Notes under the pieces: generated by a model
The model's input: the letters and a program-made list of their open reading frames with translations, nothing else
What the model was told of the DNA's origin: nothing
The model's database searches: none
DNA from: Scatosoma sp045542595
GTDB lineage: Bacteria > Bacillota > Clostridia > Christensenellales > Borkfalkiaceae
Length of the DNA: 56,236 bases
Assembly (NCBI GenBank): GCA_045542595.1
Contig: JAZQLI010000034.1
Location: 1 to 56,236 of the forward strand
Direction: 5' to 3'
Made by a program: the position numbers and the translations under genes
In this document: one piece after another, positions 34,298 through 44,116 of the stretch
Numbering within the stretch: position 1 is the first letter of the stretch
Layout of the letters: every line of letters starts with the position of its first letter

Positions 34298-35023
34298 CTA
34301 TTCCCCCAACATACGGATAAATTCTCCTACAGCGTCAAAACGGATTTCCGTCTTTTCCAAAAGGTACGCCTTCAAAAGCCGCAGGGCACGTTTTTCTCCC
34401 CCTGCAAGTAGAGTTTCGTCGTGGGAAAGTCCTTCACATTTCCGTAAAGTGTGATAGGTAGATACGCTCGCCCGTTCCCCTGCGCTACAACGCTCGAACG
34501 AAGTAAATCTACCGTCGGAAAAATCGAACCAGAGTCTATCTCCGATATCCCCGTCGCATTCTTCCAAATAACTCAAATCGAGTGGATAACCGCTTTCACG
34601 CAAGGCAATGAGCATAAAGCTTATCAGTGCTTCCGCCGCGCTTTCGTCTTCTTGACAAAGCGATTTTAAGCACTGTATAAACCCGATAAACAGTCCTTCG
34701 TAACGCTCGTTTTCCATTGTGAGCAGTTTACAAATTTCCGCCGCCGCGCACGCTGCGTAAAATTTGTCAAAATTTGTACGGAGTTCGAAAAAGCTTTCGT
34801 GTAAATACGCCGAAGTTACGGTATATCTATCCCCTTTTGCCGCCAAAACATATTCCGCAAAGCAAAAGGGCTGCGCCGCAAACGCAAGCTTTGCAGTAGG
34901 CTTCTTCACGCCGCGTATCCCTGCGGTGATTTTGCCAAGCGAAGGCGAAAACAACGTCAGTATTTTATCGTTATCTTTATAATCGATTGTTTGCAATACC
35001 ACTGCTTCCGTCTTAACTTCCAC
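34298..35023 (-). CDS. recO: DNA repair protein RecO
   Basis: The 241-residue protein opens with an OB-fold of the RecO type (TEAVVLQTIDYKDNDKILTLF, GKITAGIRGVKKP), followed by the helical C-terminal domain. RecO loads RecA onto SSB-coated DNA with RecR. The four-cysteine zinc site of many homologues is not complete here. GTG 35023 follows GGGAG. The order era-yqzL-recO matches Bacillus and Clostridia. Confidence 0.9.
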   Translation of the reverse strand: MEVKTEAVVLQTIDYKDNDKILTLFSPSLGKITAGIRGVKKPTAKLAFAAQPFCFAEYVLAAKGDRYTVTSAYLHESFFELRTNFDKFYAACAAAEICKLLTMENERYEGLFIGFIQCLKSLCQEDESAAEALISFMLIALRESGYPLDLSYLEECDGDIGDRLWFDFSDGRFTSFERCSAGERASVSTYHTLRKCEGLSHDETLLAGGEKRALRLLKAYLLEKTEIRFDAVGEFIRMLGE

Positions 35024-35036
35024 CTACTTCTCCCTT

Positions 35037-35147
35037 TTACTTTCGTAATAATTCGTAATACAGCATATAATAGCTTACCGCGCCCGTTTTTTCGAACATT
35101 TTCCAAGCCGCTTTTGCAGCCGCGTTTTCTTCCCGTTTGTCGCGCAT
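35037..35147 (-). CDS. yqzL: YqzL-like small protein
   Basis: This 36-residue ORF (MRDKREENAAAKAAWKMFEK, then TGAVSYYMLYYELLRK) resembles YqzL, a tiny conserved protein located between era and recO in Bacilli and Clostridia. ATG 35147 follows a GGGGGGG run at good distance, and the stop is 13 bases before the recO start. Its function is unknown. Recognition rests on the W-x-x-F-x-x-T-G pattern and gene order. Confidence 0.75.
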   Translation of the reverse strand: MRDKREENAAAKAAWKMFEKTGAVSYYMLYYELLRK

Positions 35148-35243
35148 ATTTTATCCCCCCCCTTAGCAGTTTGTTAAAAATGGGGATAAGTTATACGCGG
35201 CAAGCAGTGCACGCGAAAACGCTTAGTTTCTTTCTTAGCTTCT

Positions 35244-36134
35244 TTAGTCTTTCAAATCTTCGTATCCGTACTCCCGTAAAAGATTAGGGCGTTCGCGCCA
35301 GTCTTCTTTTACCTTGACGTAGGTAGTTAAAAATACTTTTGCCCCTAAAAACTTTTCCATATCTTGCCGAGCAAACGACGACACTTCTTTTATCGCCTTG
35401 CCTTGCTTGCCGATAAGTATGGCTTTGTGGTTGGCTCTTTCGCACACGATATCTAAGTTCACTTCGTACACGCCCCTGTCGTTTTGCGAAAAAGTATTGA
35501 TAACGACGGCAATACCGTGCGGAATTTCTTTGTCGAATTTCAGCAATATTTTCTCGCGCATAATTTCCGCCAGCATAAATTTTTCGCTTTTATCCGACAC
35601 GATATCTTCTTCAAACACCTTATTGCCTTCGGGCATTTGCTCCGCCAAAAACGCTTTTAACGCTTGGATATTTTTGCCCTTTCGCGCGGACACGGGGAAT
35701 ACGTCCACGTCTAAACCAGAATCGGCAAATTTTGCCATATCCAGCGGAATATTTTCCTTGGGCATAATATCAATTTTGGTGTAAGCCACTGCCATAGGGA
35801 TATCCAAAGCTTTATATTTTTTCATCAGCGTAAAATCTTCTTCCGTGATGCCGTCGTGCCCGTCTACCACGTAAAGGATATAATCCACCGAACGCGCGCT
35901 AGTTTCGGTGGTACGCATCATCATATCGGTGAGCGCGTTTCTCGCCTTGTAAATACCGGGCGTATCCACGAAGACAATTTGATAATCGTCTTCCGTCAAT
36001 ACCCCCAAAATACGGTCGCGCGTGGTTTGGGGTTTGGGCGAAACGATAGAAACCTTCTCCCCTACCATTACGTTAATGAGCGTACTTTTACCTGCGTTCG
36101 CTTTACCGATTACTGCAATATATCCGCTTTTCAT
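35244..36134 (-). CDS. era: GTPase Era
   Basis: This 296-residue GTPase is required for 16S rRNA/30S maturation. G1 GKANAGKST (9-17), G2 TTRDR, G3 DTPG, G4 YTKID and the C-terminal KH domain AILIGKQGKAIKEVS are all present. Length is normal. It is preceded by ybeY, the usual partner in 16S processing, in the same operon. Confidence 0.96.
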   Translation of the reverse strand: MKSGYIAVIGKANAGKSTLINVMVGEKVSIVSPKPQTTRDRILGVLTEDDYQIVFVDTPGIYKARNALTDMMMRTTETSARSVDYILYVVDGHDGITEEDFTLMKKYKALDIPMAVAYTKIDIMPKENIPLDMAKFADSGLDVDVFPVSARKGKNIQALKAFLAEQMPEGNKVFEEDIVSDKSEKFMLAEIMREKILLKFDKEIPHGIAVVINTFSQNDRGVYEVNLDIVCERANHKAILIGKQGKAIKEVSSFARQDMEKFLGAKVFLTTYVKVKEDWRERPNLLREYGYEDLKD

Positions 36135-36165
36135 ATCTCTTTTTCCTTCGTCTTGTTTTATTATT

Positions 36166-36648
36166 TTATACCCTTGCTATCCCCATTTTTTCAAGGACGC
36201 ATTCTTCCGCCGCACGCATTTTTACCTTGTCGGCTTCTTCCATATGGTCGTAACCCAAACAATGCATTACGCCGTGTACGAATAAATAATGGAGTTCACG
36301 CCGATAGGAATGTCCGTACTCTTCCGCTTGCTCTTTTGCCCGTTCACGGCAAACGACTACCGAGCCGATAAGCAAATTGCCGTCGTCGTCTTTTTCAAAC
36401 GGAAAATCTTCGCCGCGTATTTCTTTTTCAAAAATACCGTCCAGCGTGGGAAAACTTAACACGTCGGTTACCTTGTCCACACCGCGCGTTTGTGCGTTCA
36501 GCGCACGTATTTCCGTATCCGAAACAAATAAAAACTCAACGGCAAGCGGCGTGTCCGCCTGTACGAACGCGCCTATCGCACTCTCTAGCGACAAAACGTC
36601 CACTTCACCGCGCACTTCGTCGTCGCAATCTACGATAAATTTCGGCAT
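36166..36648 (-). CDS. ybeY: Endoribonuclease YbeY
   Basis: This 160-residue metalloprotein acts in 16S rRNA 3' end maturation. The zinc site HGVMHCLGYDH (H-x3-H-x5-H) is near the C-terminus (about 126-136), with the upstream LNAQTRGVDKVTDVLSFP motif. It shares one base with the upstream HD-hydrolase gene, so it is translationally coupled. Confidence 0.95.
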   Translation of the reverse strand: MPKFIVDCDDEVRGEVDVLSLESAIGAFVQADTPLAVEFLFVSDTEIRALNAQTRGVDKVTDVLSFPTLDGIFEKEIRGEDFPFEKDDDGNLLIGSVVVCRERAKEQAEEYGHSYRRELHYLFVHGVMHCLGYDHMEEADKVKMRAAEECVLEKMGIARV

Positions 36649-38153
36649 TATGCATTCTCCCCTTTCGTGCCGCTTTCCGTACGGCGGTATTTAATACCGG
36701 GGTACTGAATGCGGTGATGGTATACCCCCGTCAACGTATTGACGAGTGCCAAACGGATTTTCGTCAAGTCTGCCATTGTAATGTCGCACTCGGCAAATTG
36801 CTCTAAATCCATACGCTCTTCAATGACCGCGCGAATGGCTTTTTCCGCTGCTTCAGGCGTACGAGCACCCACTGCGCGCACCGCCGCTTCCGACGCGTCG
36901 CAAATCATAATAATCGCCGCTAATTTCGTTTGCGGTTTCGGTCCTAAATAGGAATAGTCTTCAATGTTGAGTTCGCCGTCCGTAAGTTTCAACGCCTTTG
37001 CATAGAAGTACCGAATAGGCAACGTGCCGTGGTGTTGTACGGCGATATCCGCTAAAAATTCGGGCAAGTGGTGGGTACGAATCAACGTATACCCGTCTTT
37101 TGCGTGCGAACGGATAATGTCCGCCGAAAGTTCGGGCGTGAGTTCGTCGTGCAGGTTATAATCCCCTTGGTTTTCGGTGAAATGTTCGGGATAATGCAAT
37201 TTCCCTACGTCGTGGTACATCGCCGCCGCACGCGCGTAGTCCGCATTTTCGCCTATCGCCGCCGCGCTGGCTTCCGCAAGTTGCGCCACCACCATAGAGT
37301 GGTTATACGTACCCGGCGCTTGCTCTTTTAATCTTTTTAAAATTTTTGCATCCGAACTAGTGAGTTCGCGAAGTCTAAACGCCGTCAAGCAATTAAACGC
37401 GCTTTCAAACAGCGGTAATATCGCGATAAATAACACGGTAGACATCACGCCGCCAAACAAGCCGTAACCCATTTCGGTAACGATATTTTGCAGGACGGTT
37501 GCTTGCCCCACCGTATCGCCGTTTAAAAGTTCGGGCGTTTCCAAAAGCGCGATAACGATATCAATAGGCACTACGATAAGAAGGCCTATCCCCACCACGC
37601 GGAGTCGCGTTTTTGTAAACGACGCGAAGAAAATAGCCAGCATTCCTGCCGAAAAGGAGATAATCAAGGACGAATAACATTCTTGATTTGCCACTTCTTC
37701 CACGGCAAACGTATCGATAACGAATACGAGCAGCGCGCTGATAATATTCAAAAAAATCGCTTCTCTTCGTCCGATAAGCACAAAGGTGAGTAACGCCACC
37801 AACGCTACGGGACGGGCAAACACGGAAAAGTTATATCCGATAAGGCAGGAGAGTACCAAATACAAATCTAAAATAGTAAACACCAGCGCAATATTTTTGC
37901 CGCTTATCAACATTTCCTTGCTTTCGAAAAAGAAATATAAATACATAATGAGAAACAGCAGGAAAATGCAAAATACCGCATATAGATAGTTTGCTCCTTG
38001 CGCACTGAATTTCTCTCCAAAGCTGATTACGCCGCCAGCTGACAACACCAAAATTGCTATTCCTATAAATATGACGAAATGCAATAAAAACAACATAATG
38101 CTTTTAAGCGTATGCGATTTCGTCCACTCCTTGCCAAATTGTTTTTCACTCAT
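36648..38153 (-). CDS. pgpH: 7TM-HD phosphohydrolase, c-di-AMP phosphodiesterase PgpH/YqfF family, short form
   Basis: The protein has 501 residues with several TM helices in the first 240 residues. A cytosolic HD domain follows: GTYNHSMVVAQLAEA, MYHDVGKLHYPEHF (the HD pair), QHHGTLPIRYFY, and GPKPQTKLAAIIMICDASEA. PgpH degrades c-di-AMP, the cell-wall/potassium second messenger. Typical PgpH is about 700-800 residues and carries an extracellular 7TMR-HDED domain after the first helix; here only about 20 residues separate the first two helices, so that sensor domain is missing. Confidence 0.85.
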   Translation of the reverse strand: MSEKQFGKEWTKSHTLKSIMLFLLHFVIFIGIAILVLSAGGVISFGEKFSAQGANYLYAVFCIFLLFLIMYLYFFFESKEMLISGKNIALVFTILDLYLVLSCLIGYNFSVFARPVALVALLTFVLIGRREAIFLNIISALLVFVIDTFAVEEVANQECYSSLIISFSAGMLAIFFASFTKTRLRVVGIGLLIVVPIDIVIALLETPELLNGDTVGQATVLQNIVTEMGYGLFGGVMSTVLFIAILPLFESAFNCLTAFRLRELTSSDAKILKRLKEQAPGTYNHSMVVAQLAEASAAAIGENADYARAAAMYHDVGKLHYPEHFTENQGDYNLHDELTPELSADIIRSHAKDGYTLIRTHHLPEFLADIAVQHHGTLPIRYFYAKALKLTDGELNIEDYSYLGPKPQTKLAAIIMICDASEAAVRAVGARTPEAAEKAIRAVIEERMDLEQFAECDITMADLTKIRLALVNTLTGVYHHRIQYPGIKYRRTESGTKGENA

Positions 38154-38159
38154 CTTCCG

Positions 38160-39200
38160 TTATTCTCCTTTCGCGTGTTCCGCGGAAGCTTTTTGCGGCG
38201 TGCTTTTCTTTTCACGACGCGGTTTATTGTTTTGCGTTTGCACATCACTCTCTTCGTATGCACGGATAATACGCATTACCAGCGGATGTCGCACAACGTC
38301 TTTTGCCGTCAGTTTACAAACGGCAATCCCTTCCACTCCGTCTAAAATTTCGGCGGCGTGTACCAGTCCGCTTTGCTTGCCGTCTAAATCGATTTGCGTG
38401 ATATCCCCCGTAACTACCGTTTTACTGCCTTCGCCCATACGCGTTAAAAACATTTTCATCTGCTCGCGCGTGGTGTTTTGCGCTTCGTCTAAAATGATAA
38501 ACGCGTTGGATAGCGTTCTGCCGCGCATATATGCTAATGGCGCAACTTCTATCGCGCCGCGTTCCATCAGCTTTTCATACGTATCCAAGCCCAACATTTC
38601 CTGTAACGCATCGTATAACGGGCGTAAATACGGGTCTACTTTTTCCTGTAAATCCCCCGGTAAAAAACCAAGTTTTTCCCCTGCTTCCACCGCAGGACGG
38701 GTAAGCACTATTTTCTCTACTTGCTTACTTTTAAACGCCGCCACCGCCATACATACGGCTAAATACGTTTTTCCCGTACCGGCAGGACCTACGCCGAAAA
38801 TGACCGTATTCTTCTTTATCGCGTCCACGTACGATTTTTGTCCTACCGTTTTACATTTAATTTGTTTTCCGCGTGCGGTAACCGCTACCACTCCCGAAGA
38901 CAAACTTTCTATTTCTTCTTGACGGTCTTCTTTGGCAAGCTCGATACAATACGCCGTTCTACCCTTGTCTATTCCGTCGTCCGTAGAAGCGAGCGTAACC
39001 ATAGCGCGTAACGCTTTTTCCGCCAAAGCAACGCACTCCGCTTTCCCTTCGATACGGATTTTCGCACCTTCGACGTAACAAACCGCACCCGTTTCTTTGC
39101 TAATAAAGGTGAGATTTTCATCAAACGTACCCAACACTTTTACAAGTTTGTCCATCGAATTGCAATCTACCGTTTTCGTCGTTTTTCCACCGTTTGTCAA
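38160..39200 (-). CDS. phoH: PhoH-like ATPase
   Basis: The 346-residue protein has the Walker A FGVGPAGTGKTYLAV, Walker B AFIILDEAQNTT and TGDITQIDLDGKQSGL. An N-terminal KH-like region (EGKAECVALAEKAL) precedes the ATPase. The family is linked to RNA metabolism, and its genes often cluster with ybeY. It is seven bases from the pgpH start. The C-terminal tail is basic. Confidence 0.93.
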   Translation of the reverse strand: MTNGGKTTKTVDCNSMDKLVKVLGTFDENLTFISKETGAVCYVEGAKIRIEGKAECVALAEKALRAMVTLASTDDGIDKGRTAYCIELAKEDRQEEIESLSSGVVAVTARGKQIKCKTVGQKSYVDAIKKNTVIFGVGPAGTGKTYLAVCMAVAAFKSKQVEKIVLTRPAVEAGEKLGFLPGDLQEKVDPYLRPLYDALQEMLGLDTYEKLMERGAIEVAPLAYMRGRTLSNAFIILDEAQNTTREQMKMFLTRMGEGSKTVVTGDITQIDLDGKQSGLVHAAEILDGVEGIAVCKLTAKDVVRHPLVMRIIRAYEESDVQTQNNKPRREKKSTPQKASAEHAKGE

Positions 39201-39247
39201 ACGCTTTTTCCTCCCGTACGCCGCCTAATGCGGCGCATATTCGTCTT

Positions 39248-40186
39248 TTATAAATTCCACCGTTGTATCGCGATATATCGAATACGTACCGCAAACAATC
39301 CGTTTTCGTTTTCCGTATTTTCTCCCACGCTTTTTTCTATCAATTCTTCTTCGCCCGTAAGCCCTGCCGCCAAATACGCTTTACAAAACGCGCTTTCGGC
39401 ATCTTCCGCTTGCACCGTCGTTTCAAAAACGCATTCCGTTTTCACGCGGGCTATCACTTCGGTGGGCGTTTTCACTTCGTCGCCCATACCGTTTATCCGC
39501 AAAAACCAAGCGCCCACAAGCGGTTCTCCCTTTTGCACTTCGTCCCCCACTTTTTTCAACGGCGTACCCGATAATGCGTCAATGGAGAGGATTTTCCCCG
39601 TTTTTAGCGATTGCATATCTCCCGTTTGCGTTAGCGTTTTGGAAAAATTGCCCTTGCGTATTTCCACGCGCAGCCATAACCCCGTTTTTTGCACCGAGCA
39701 AAACTCTACGCCGTCGCACGATAAAATATCCGAACAAATGAAATCTTCCTTGCCCGCTATATAGGGCGCGAATATATTTACTCCGTTTTGTTTCAACGCA
39801 ATAAGCGCTTCCCGTTTATAATCGGTTGCGCCTACCACTTGCACACCGAATACCATAGTGTTGGCATACAGACAAACGCCGCCAAAGAGTAACGCTCCGA
39901 TAATTGCCCCTATACGGTTTTGCAGTTTTTTAACCGTTTTGCCAAGCCCTACGTACCCCAAATAGGTAATTTTATAGGGATGATAGCCGTTTATATTATA
40001 GCACGTTTTTGGATAAATTGCAAAAACTTTTTCACCGTCTTTTTCCCGTACGCTAAACAGTAACCGTCCTTTTTGCGGTTTTTTTACGTCGTACACGGTG
40101 ATATTTGCCCGTTTTAGCCGTAACAGTGCCCGTTCGGGCATCGTTCCTTCCAGTAGAAAACGTTGCTTAAACAAAACCGTTTTCAC
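39248..40186 (-). CDS. yqfD: Sporulation protein YqfD
   Basis: The 312-residue membrane protein has one TM helix (about 85-105, IGAIIGALLFGGVCLYANTM). It is followed by ALKQNGVNIFAPY, LRVEIRKGNF, LSIDALSGTPLKKVGDEVQKGEPLVGAW and a C-terminal FAVRIRYIAI. This is the YqfD/SpoIVFB-like stage IV family of unknown exact role. It overlaps yqfC by four bases. Confidence 0.88.
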   Translation of the reverse strand: MKTVLFKQRFLLEGTMPERALLRLKRANITVYDVKKPQKGRLLFSVREKDGEKVFAIYPKTCYNINGYHPYKITYLGYVGLGKTVKKLQNRIGAIIGALLFGGVCLYANTMVFGVQVVGATDYKREALIALKQNGVNIFAPYIAGKEDFICSDILSCDGVEFCSVQKTGLWLRVEIRKGNFSKTLTQTGDMQSLKTGKILSIDALSGTPLKKVGDEVQKGEPLVGAWFLRINGMGDEVKTPTEVIARVKTECVFETTVQAEDAESAFCKAYLAAGLTGEEELIEKSVGENTENENGLFAVRIRYIAIQRWNL

Positions 40187-40446
40187 TTGCCGTTCTCCTT
40201 TTCAAAAAGAAAGGTTACGGCGCGGATTTTACCGCAAAGCGATAAGTCGCCATCGCAATACTTACCGATAGAAAGCGCTTCGCCTTCTATTTCCACCCGT
40301 TGCTTAGGAAAATGCAACGTCAGCTTTTCTTCAGAAAAATCCCCCACGGCTTTTACGCCCACAAAATACGCGTCGCCGCCCACCGTCAATACACAGCGCG
40401 GCAGGGCGCTTTGCTCGCCCGTAAAAATTTCGTCGTACAAGCGCAT
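40183..40446 (-). CDS. yqfC: Sporulation protein YqfC
   Basis: This 87-residue protein is typical of YqfC: MRLYDEIFTG, LTVGGDAYFVGVKAV, FSEEKLTLHFPKQRVEIEGE and a C-terminal RAVTFLFEKE. ATG 40446 is preceded by GGGAGAGAAAGG; an in-frame upstream extension to 40515 has no support. It is first in the yqfC-yqfD-phoH-pgpH-ybeY-era-recO run. The gene family is expressed in the mother cell in Bacillus. Confidence 0.85.
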   Translation of the reverse strand: MRLYDEIFTGEQSALPRCVLTVGGDAYFVGVKAVGDFSEEKLTLHFPKQRVEIEGEALSIGKYCDGDLSLCGKIRAVTFLFEKENGK

Positions 40447-40579
40447 ATCCTTTCTCTCCCTAATTTTCGCTATACTCAGTATATGAAAAAATCCGCAAGG
40501 ATATGCCGCCGCCATAATAAGCCGCCAAGCACGATAAACGTTCGCTTTTTGCTTTGTACGTTATTTTTATGCAGCGTTC

Positions 40580-42310
40580 TTAAACAAATTGTCCGTTGTA
40601 CAGCTTAGCGTATTCGCCGCATTGCGACAACAACTGTTGATGCGTGCCCTGTTCTACCACTTTACCGTTTTGCATTACCAAAATACAGTCCGCATTCACG
40701 ATAGTGGAAAGTCTGTGTGCCACGATAAACGTCGTCCTGCCTTTCATTAATTTTTCAAACGCATCACTAATTTTCCGTTCGGTACGCGTATCGATAGACG
40801 ACGTCGCTTCGTCTAAAATGAGCATAGGCGGCAGCGCTAACATAATCCGTGTGATGCAAAGCAGTTGTTTTTGTCCTTCGGATAAATTGCCGCCGTCTTC
40901 GGAGAGCACGGTATCGTACCCGTTTTCCATACGTTTGATAAATCCGTGTGCGTGCGCTGCTTTTGCCGCCGTTATCATTTCTTCGTCCGTTGCCGTGGGC
41001 TTGCCCATTTTCAAATTTTCCCGTACCGTACCGCTTTTCAGCCACGTTTCCTGCAATACCATACCGTAATTTTTTCTCAGGGATTTCCGCGTAACGCTTC
41101 GTATATCCACGCCGTCCACTTCCACCGCGCCGCCTTTTACGTCGTAAAAACGCATCAATAAATTGATAAGAGTCGTTTTGCCACTACCCGTACGCCCTAC
41201 AATTGCTACGCGCTCGCCTGCGCGTACCTGTAAGCTTAAGTTTTCTATCAATTCTTTATCAGGCGAGTAAGAAAACGCCACGTTTTGCAGCGTAACTACG
41301 CCGTCCGTTTCGTCTAAAACGCATTTGTTTGCATCACTCTCTTCTTCCGTTTCGTCGATAAGCTCGAAAATGCGCGCCGCGCAAGCAAACGCGCTCTTGA
41401 GTTCGGTAACCACGCCTGAAATTTCGTTAAAGGGCTTGGTATATTGATTTGCATACGATAAAAATTTCGTCAAACCGCCTACGGTGAACGCATACGACGT
41501 AGCCACTACGTCCAACGCACCGATAAGCGCCACCGCCGCGTATACCAAATTATTGATAAACCGCGTAGACGGGTTAGTGAGCGAAGAATAGAACGTCGCG
41601 TTCATCGCCGCCTTTTCTAACCGAGTGTTTATCTCGTTGAATTTTTCTTCGTTTTGTCGTTCGTGCGAAAACGCTTGTGTGGTTTTCAATCCGGCAATCG
41701 CTTCTTCCATAAACGCCGTTTGCTCTCCGCGTACCGTCGTTTGTTCCACGAAAAATTTATGTGTGTGCGTAGCGACGAATTTCGCCACGAAAATACTCGC
41801 CGGGGTTAAAACGACTACCGCTATCCCTATTTTAAAGTTGGTGGCAAGCATCAATCCTACCGTGCCCAAAATAGTGGTAATTCCCGTTAAAAACTGTGAA
41901 AATCCCATCAACAGTCCTTCGGAAAACTGGTCGGCGTCGGCGACGATACGGCTCACGGTATCCCCGTGCGAACGGCTGTCCAAATATTGCAAGGGCAACG
42001 CACCCAACTTTTTAAACGCGTCTTTACGCAAATCGCGTACCACGTTACAGGATACGTAGTTGTTAAAAAGACTCATAAGCCACTGCGAAAGCGCGGCAAC
42101 GGCGATACACGCCGCAATTTGCCAAAACACCGTAAATAACGCGGTAAACTGCACTCCGTTTTCTACGATACAGTCAATCGCTTCGCCGAAGAATACGGGG
42201 ATAAGCAAACTCGCCGCCACCGATAACAGCGCGAACGCCAACGCACCCAACATTGCCAGCGGATATCTCCAAACGTATTGTAATACACGGGAAAGCACAT
42301 TCTTTTTCAT
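40580..42310 (-). CDS. ABC exporter subunit with catalytically complete nucleotide site
   Basis: The 576-residue half-transporter has six TM helices (about 15-300). Its NBD has VGRTGSGKTT (about 375), signature LSEGQKQ (about 476), Walker B LILDEATSSID with the catalytic Glu, and H-loop VAHRLST. It partners the product of the adjacent gene, whose site is degenerate. This is the design of heterodimeric exporters such as BmrCD, LmrCD and TM287/288, which move drugs or lipids/peptides. The substrate is unknown. Its ATG overlaps the upstream stop by four bases. Confidence 0.9.
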   Translation of the reverse strand: MKKNVLSRVLQYVWRYPLAMLGALAFALLSVAASLLIPVFFGEAIDCIVENGVQFTALFTVFWQIAACIAVAALSQWLMSLFNNYVSCNVVRDLRKDAFKKLGALPLQYLDSRSHGDTVSRIVADADQFSEGLLMGFSQFLTGITTILGTVGLMLATNFKIGIAVVVLTPASIFVAKFVATHTHKFFVEQTTVRGEQTAFMEEAIAGLKTTQAFSHERQNEEKFNEINTRLEKAAMNATFYSSLTNPSTRFINNLVYAAVALIGALDVVATSYAFTVGGLTKFLSYANQYTKPFNEISGVVTELKSAFACAARIFELIDETEEESDANKCVLDETDGVVTLQNVAFSYSPDKELIENLSLQVRAGERVAIVGRTGSGKTTLINLLMRFYDVKGGAVEVDGVDIRSVTRKSLRKNYGMVLQETWLKSGTVRENLKMGKPTATDEEMITAAKAAHAHGFIKRMENGYDTVLSEDGGNLSEGQKQLLCITRIMLALPPMLILDEATSSIDTRTERKISDAFEKLMKGRTTFIVAHRLSTIVNADCILVMQNGKVVEQGTHQQLLSQCGEYAKLYNGQFV

Positions 42311-44073
42311 ACCGCTTCCCCCTTGTCTCCGTATTGCGAACGGTAAATTTCGCGGTATACTTCGCAGGTTTTCAAAAGCGTTTCGTGCGTGCCTATGCCC
42401 ACCGCTTTCCCGTCGTCTAATACGATAATTTTATCCGCGTCCCGCACCGAAGAAGCCCGTTGCGCTACGATAAACGTCGTTGTATCCAACGCGCGGATTT
42501 GTTTACGTAAAGCGGCGTCCGTTGCGTAATCGAGTGCGGACGACGAATCGTCGAGAATGAGTATATCAGGTTTACGAACTAACGCGCGCGCAATGGTAAG
42601 CCGTTGTTTTTGTCCACCGGAGAAATTTTTACCGCCCTGCATTACGGGCGCGTCCAAACCGCCTTTTTCTTCGATAAAATCCGCCGCCTGCGCGATACGA
42701 GCCGCTTGCATAAGTTCTTCGTCGGTAGCGTCTTGTTTTCCCCAAAGTAAATTTTCGCGAATCGTACCTTTAAACAGTACTGCCTTTTGCGGTACGATAC
42801 CGATACGGTTTCTAAGCCCTTTCTGCTCGCTTTGCAAACGCACGTCTTTGCCGTCTACGAAAATAGCGCCGTTTTGAATGTCGTAGAAGTGCGGAATTAA
42901 ATGTACCAGCGTCGTTTTACCGCTACCCGTACCGCCGATAACCCCCACCGTTTCACCGCGCTTTACCGTAAAAGAAAGGTTGGAAAGCGCGTCGTCCGCA
43001 GCCGAAGTATAACGCATCGTAACGTTATTAAACACCACGAAATTATCGTCCGTTTTGTCCGTTTTATCCGTTTCGTCCGTTTTAACCCCTTCGTTTTCTT
43101 GCGCGTATTGTTCTTGCGCGTATTGTAAAGAAGGCTGCATAGTAAGCACAGCGGAAATTCTGCCACCGCATGCCGCCGCCTTGGTTACGGTTACAATTAG
43201 GTTGGCAAGCTTAATCAGCTCCACTAATATTTGCCCCATCAAATTGTATAACGCCAAAACACTCCCTTGCGACAGCATTCCCCCGTCCACACGGAGTGCG
43301 CCCGTATACAGCAGCAAAATAATTGCCGCGTTTATCAAAACGAACGTCAAAGGATTTGTAATAGCGGCAATCGCGCCGACGAATTTACGGCTTTTTGTCA
43401 ATTTTTCATTGCGAGCATTGAAAAGTTCCCGTTCGTCGTCTTCACGGCAAAACGCCCGAAGCACGCGTGCGCCCGTCAGGTTCTCGCGCGTGGAAAGCAA
43501 CACTGTATCCAGCTTTTCTTGTGCCGACTTATACAGGGGCATACAAATAAACATTACGGCAAACACCACCGCCGCAAGCGCGGCTATTGCCACGAAAAAC
43601 ACCCAAACAAGCGAAGCGTCGATAAAGCACGCGGTTATTGCCGCGCCGAATACGATAAACGGCGAACGCAAAAACAACCGCAAGGCAAGATTCACGCCCG
43701 ATTGAAATCTGTCCACGTCGCTGGTCATACGCGTCAACATAGTGGACGCGCCAAGCCTATCTATATCCCGATAGGAAAGGGACTGTATTTTACGGAATAA
43801 ATCTTTACGGATATCAGCGGAAACACCCGTTGCCGTACGCGCCGCAAAATATTGCGCCGTTACCGAAAACAGCAACCCCGCCAAACCGAATAACGCCAAA
43901 AGCGCGCACATCCAAGTGATGTACGCCGTGTCTCCGCGGGCAATGCCTTTGTCCACAATTAAACCCACTACGATAGGAACGAGTAGTTCGAACGTGGCTT
44001 CCAGCAGTTTGAACAGCGGACCTAAAACACTCCTGCCTTTGTAATTTTTGAAATAACCGAGTAAGGTTTTCAT
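42307..44073 (-). CDS. ABC exporter subunit with degenerate nucleotide site
   Basis: The 588-residue half-transporter (TM domain about 15-300, NBD after 350) has GGTGSGKTT (about 381) and signature FSGGQKQR (about 483). In Walker B the catalytic Glu is Asp (LILDDSSSALD) and in the H-loop His is Gln (IVAQRASS). These are the hallmark substitutions of the non-catalytic half of heterodimeric exporters. A TDKTDKTD-rich linker lies before the NBD (about 330). It forms a two-gene operon with the 40580 gene. The tandem repeat at 44117-44402 lies upstream. Confidence 0.9.
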   Translation of the reverse strand: MKTLLGYFKNYKGRSVLGPLFKLLEATFELLVPIVVGLIVDKGIARGDTAYITWMCALLALFGLAGLLFSVTAQYFAARTATGVSADIRKDLFRKIQSLSYRDIDRLGASTMLTRMTSDVDRFQSGVNLALRLFLRSPFIVFGAAITACFIDASLVWVFFVAIAALAAVVFAVMFICMPLYKSAQEKLDTVLLSTRENLTGARVLRAFCREDDERELFNARNEKLTKSRKFVGAIAAITNPLTFVLINAAIILLLYTGALRVDGGMLSQGSVLALYNLMGQILVELIKLANLIVTVTKAAACGGRISAVLTMQPSLQYAQEQYAQENEGVKTDETDKTDKTDDNFVVFNNVTMRYTSAADDALSNLSFTVKRGETVGVIGGTGSGKTTLVHLIPHFYDIQNGAIFVDGKDVRLQSEQKGLRNRIGIVPQKAVLFKGTIRENLLWGKQDATDEELMQAARIAQAADFIEEKGGLDAPVMQGGKNFSGGQKQRLTIARALVRKPDILILDDSSSALDYATDAALRKQIRALDTTTFIVAQRASSVRDADKIIVLDDGKAVGIGTHETLLKTCEVYREIYRSQYGDKGEAV

Positions 44074-44116
44074 AAAAACCCCGAAAATTTTGAACGAAAA
44101 TTATATTTTCGTTTTT

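Noticed and set aside
33229..34320. 363-codon Ser/Phe-rich plus-strand frame
   Set aside because: It is the antisense of the Lys/Glu/Pro-rich linker of the Mrr-like protein; low-complexity mirror, not a gene.
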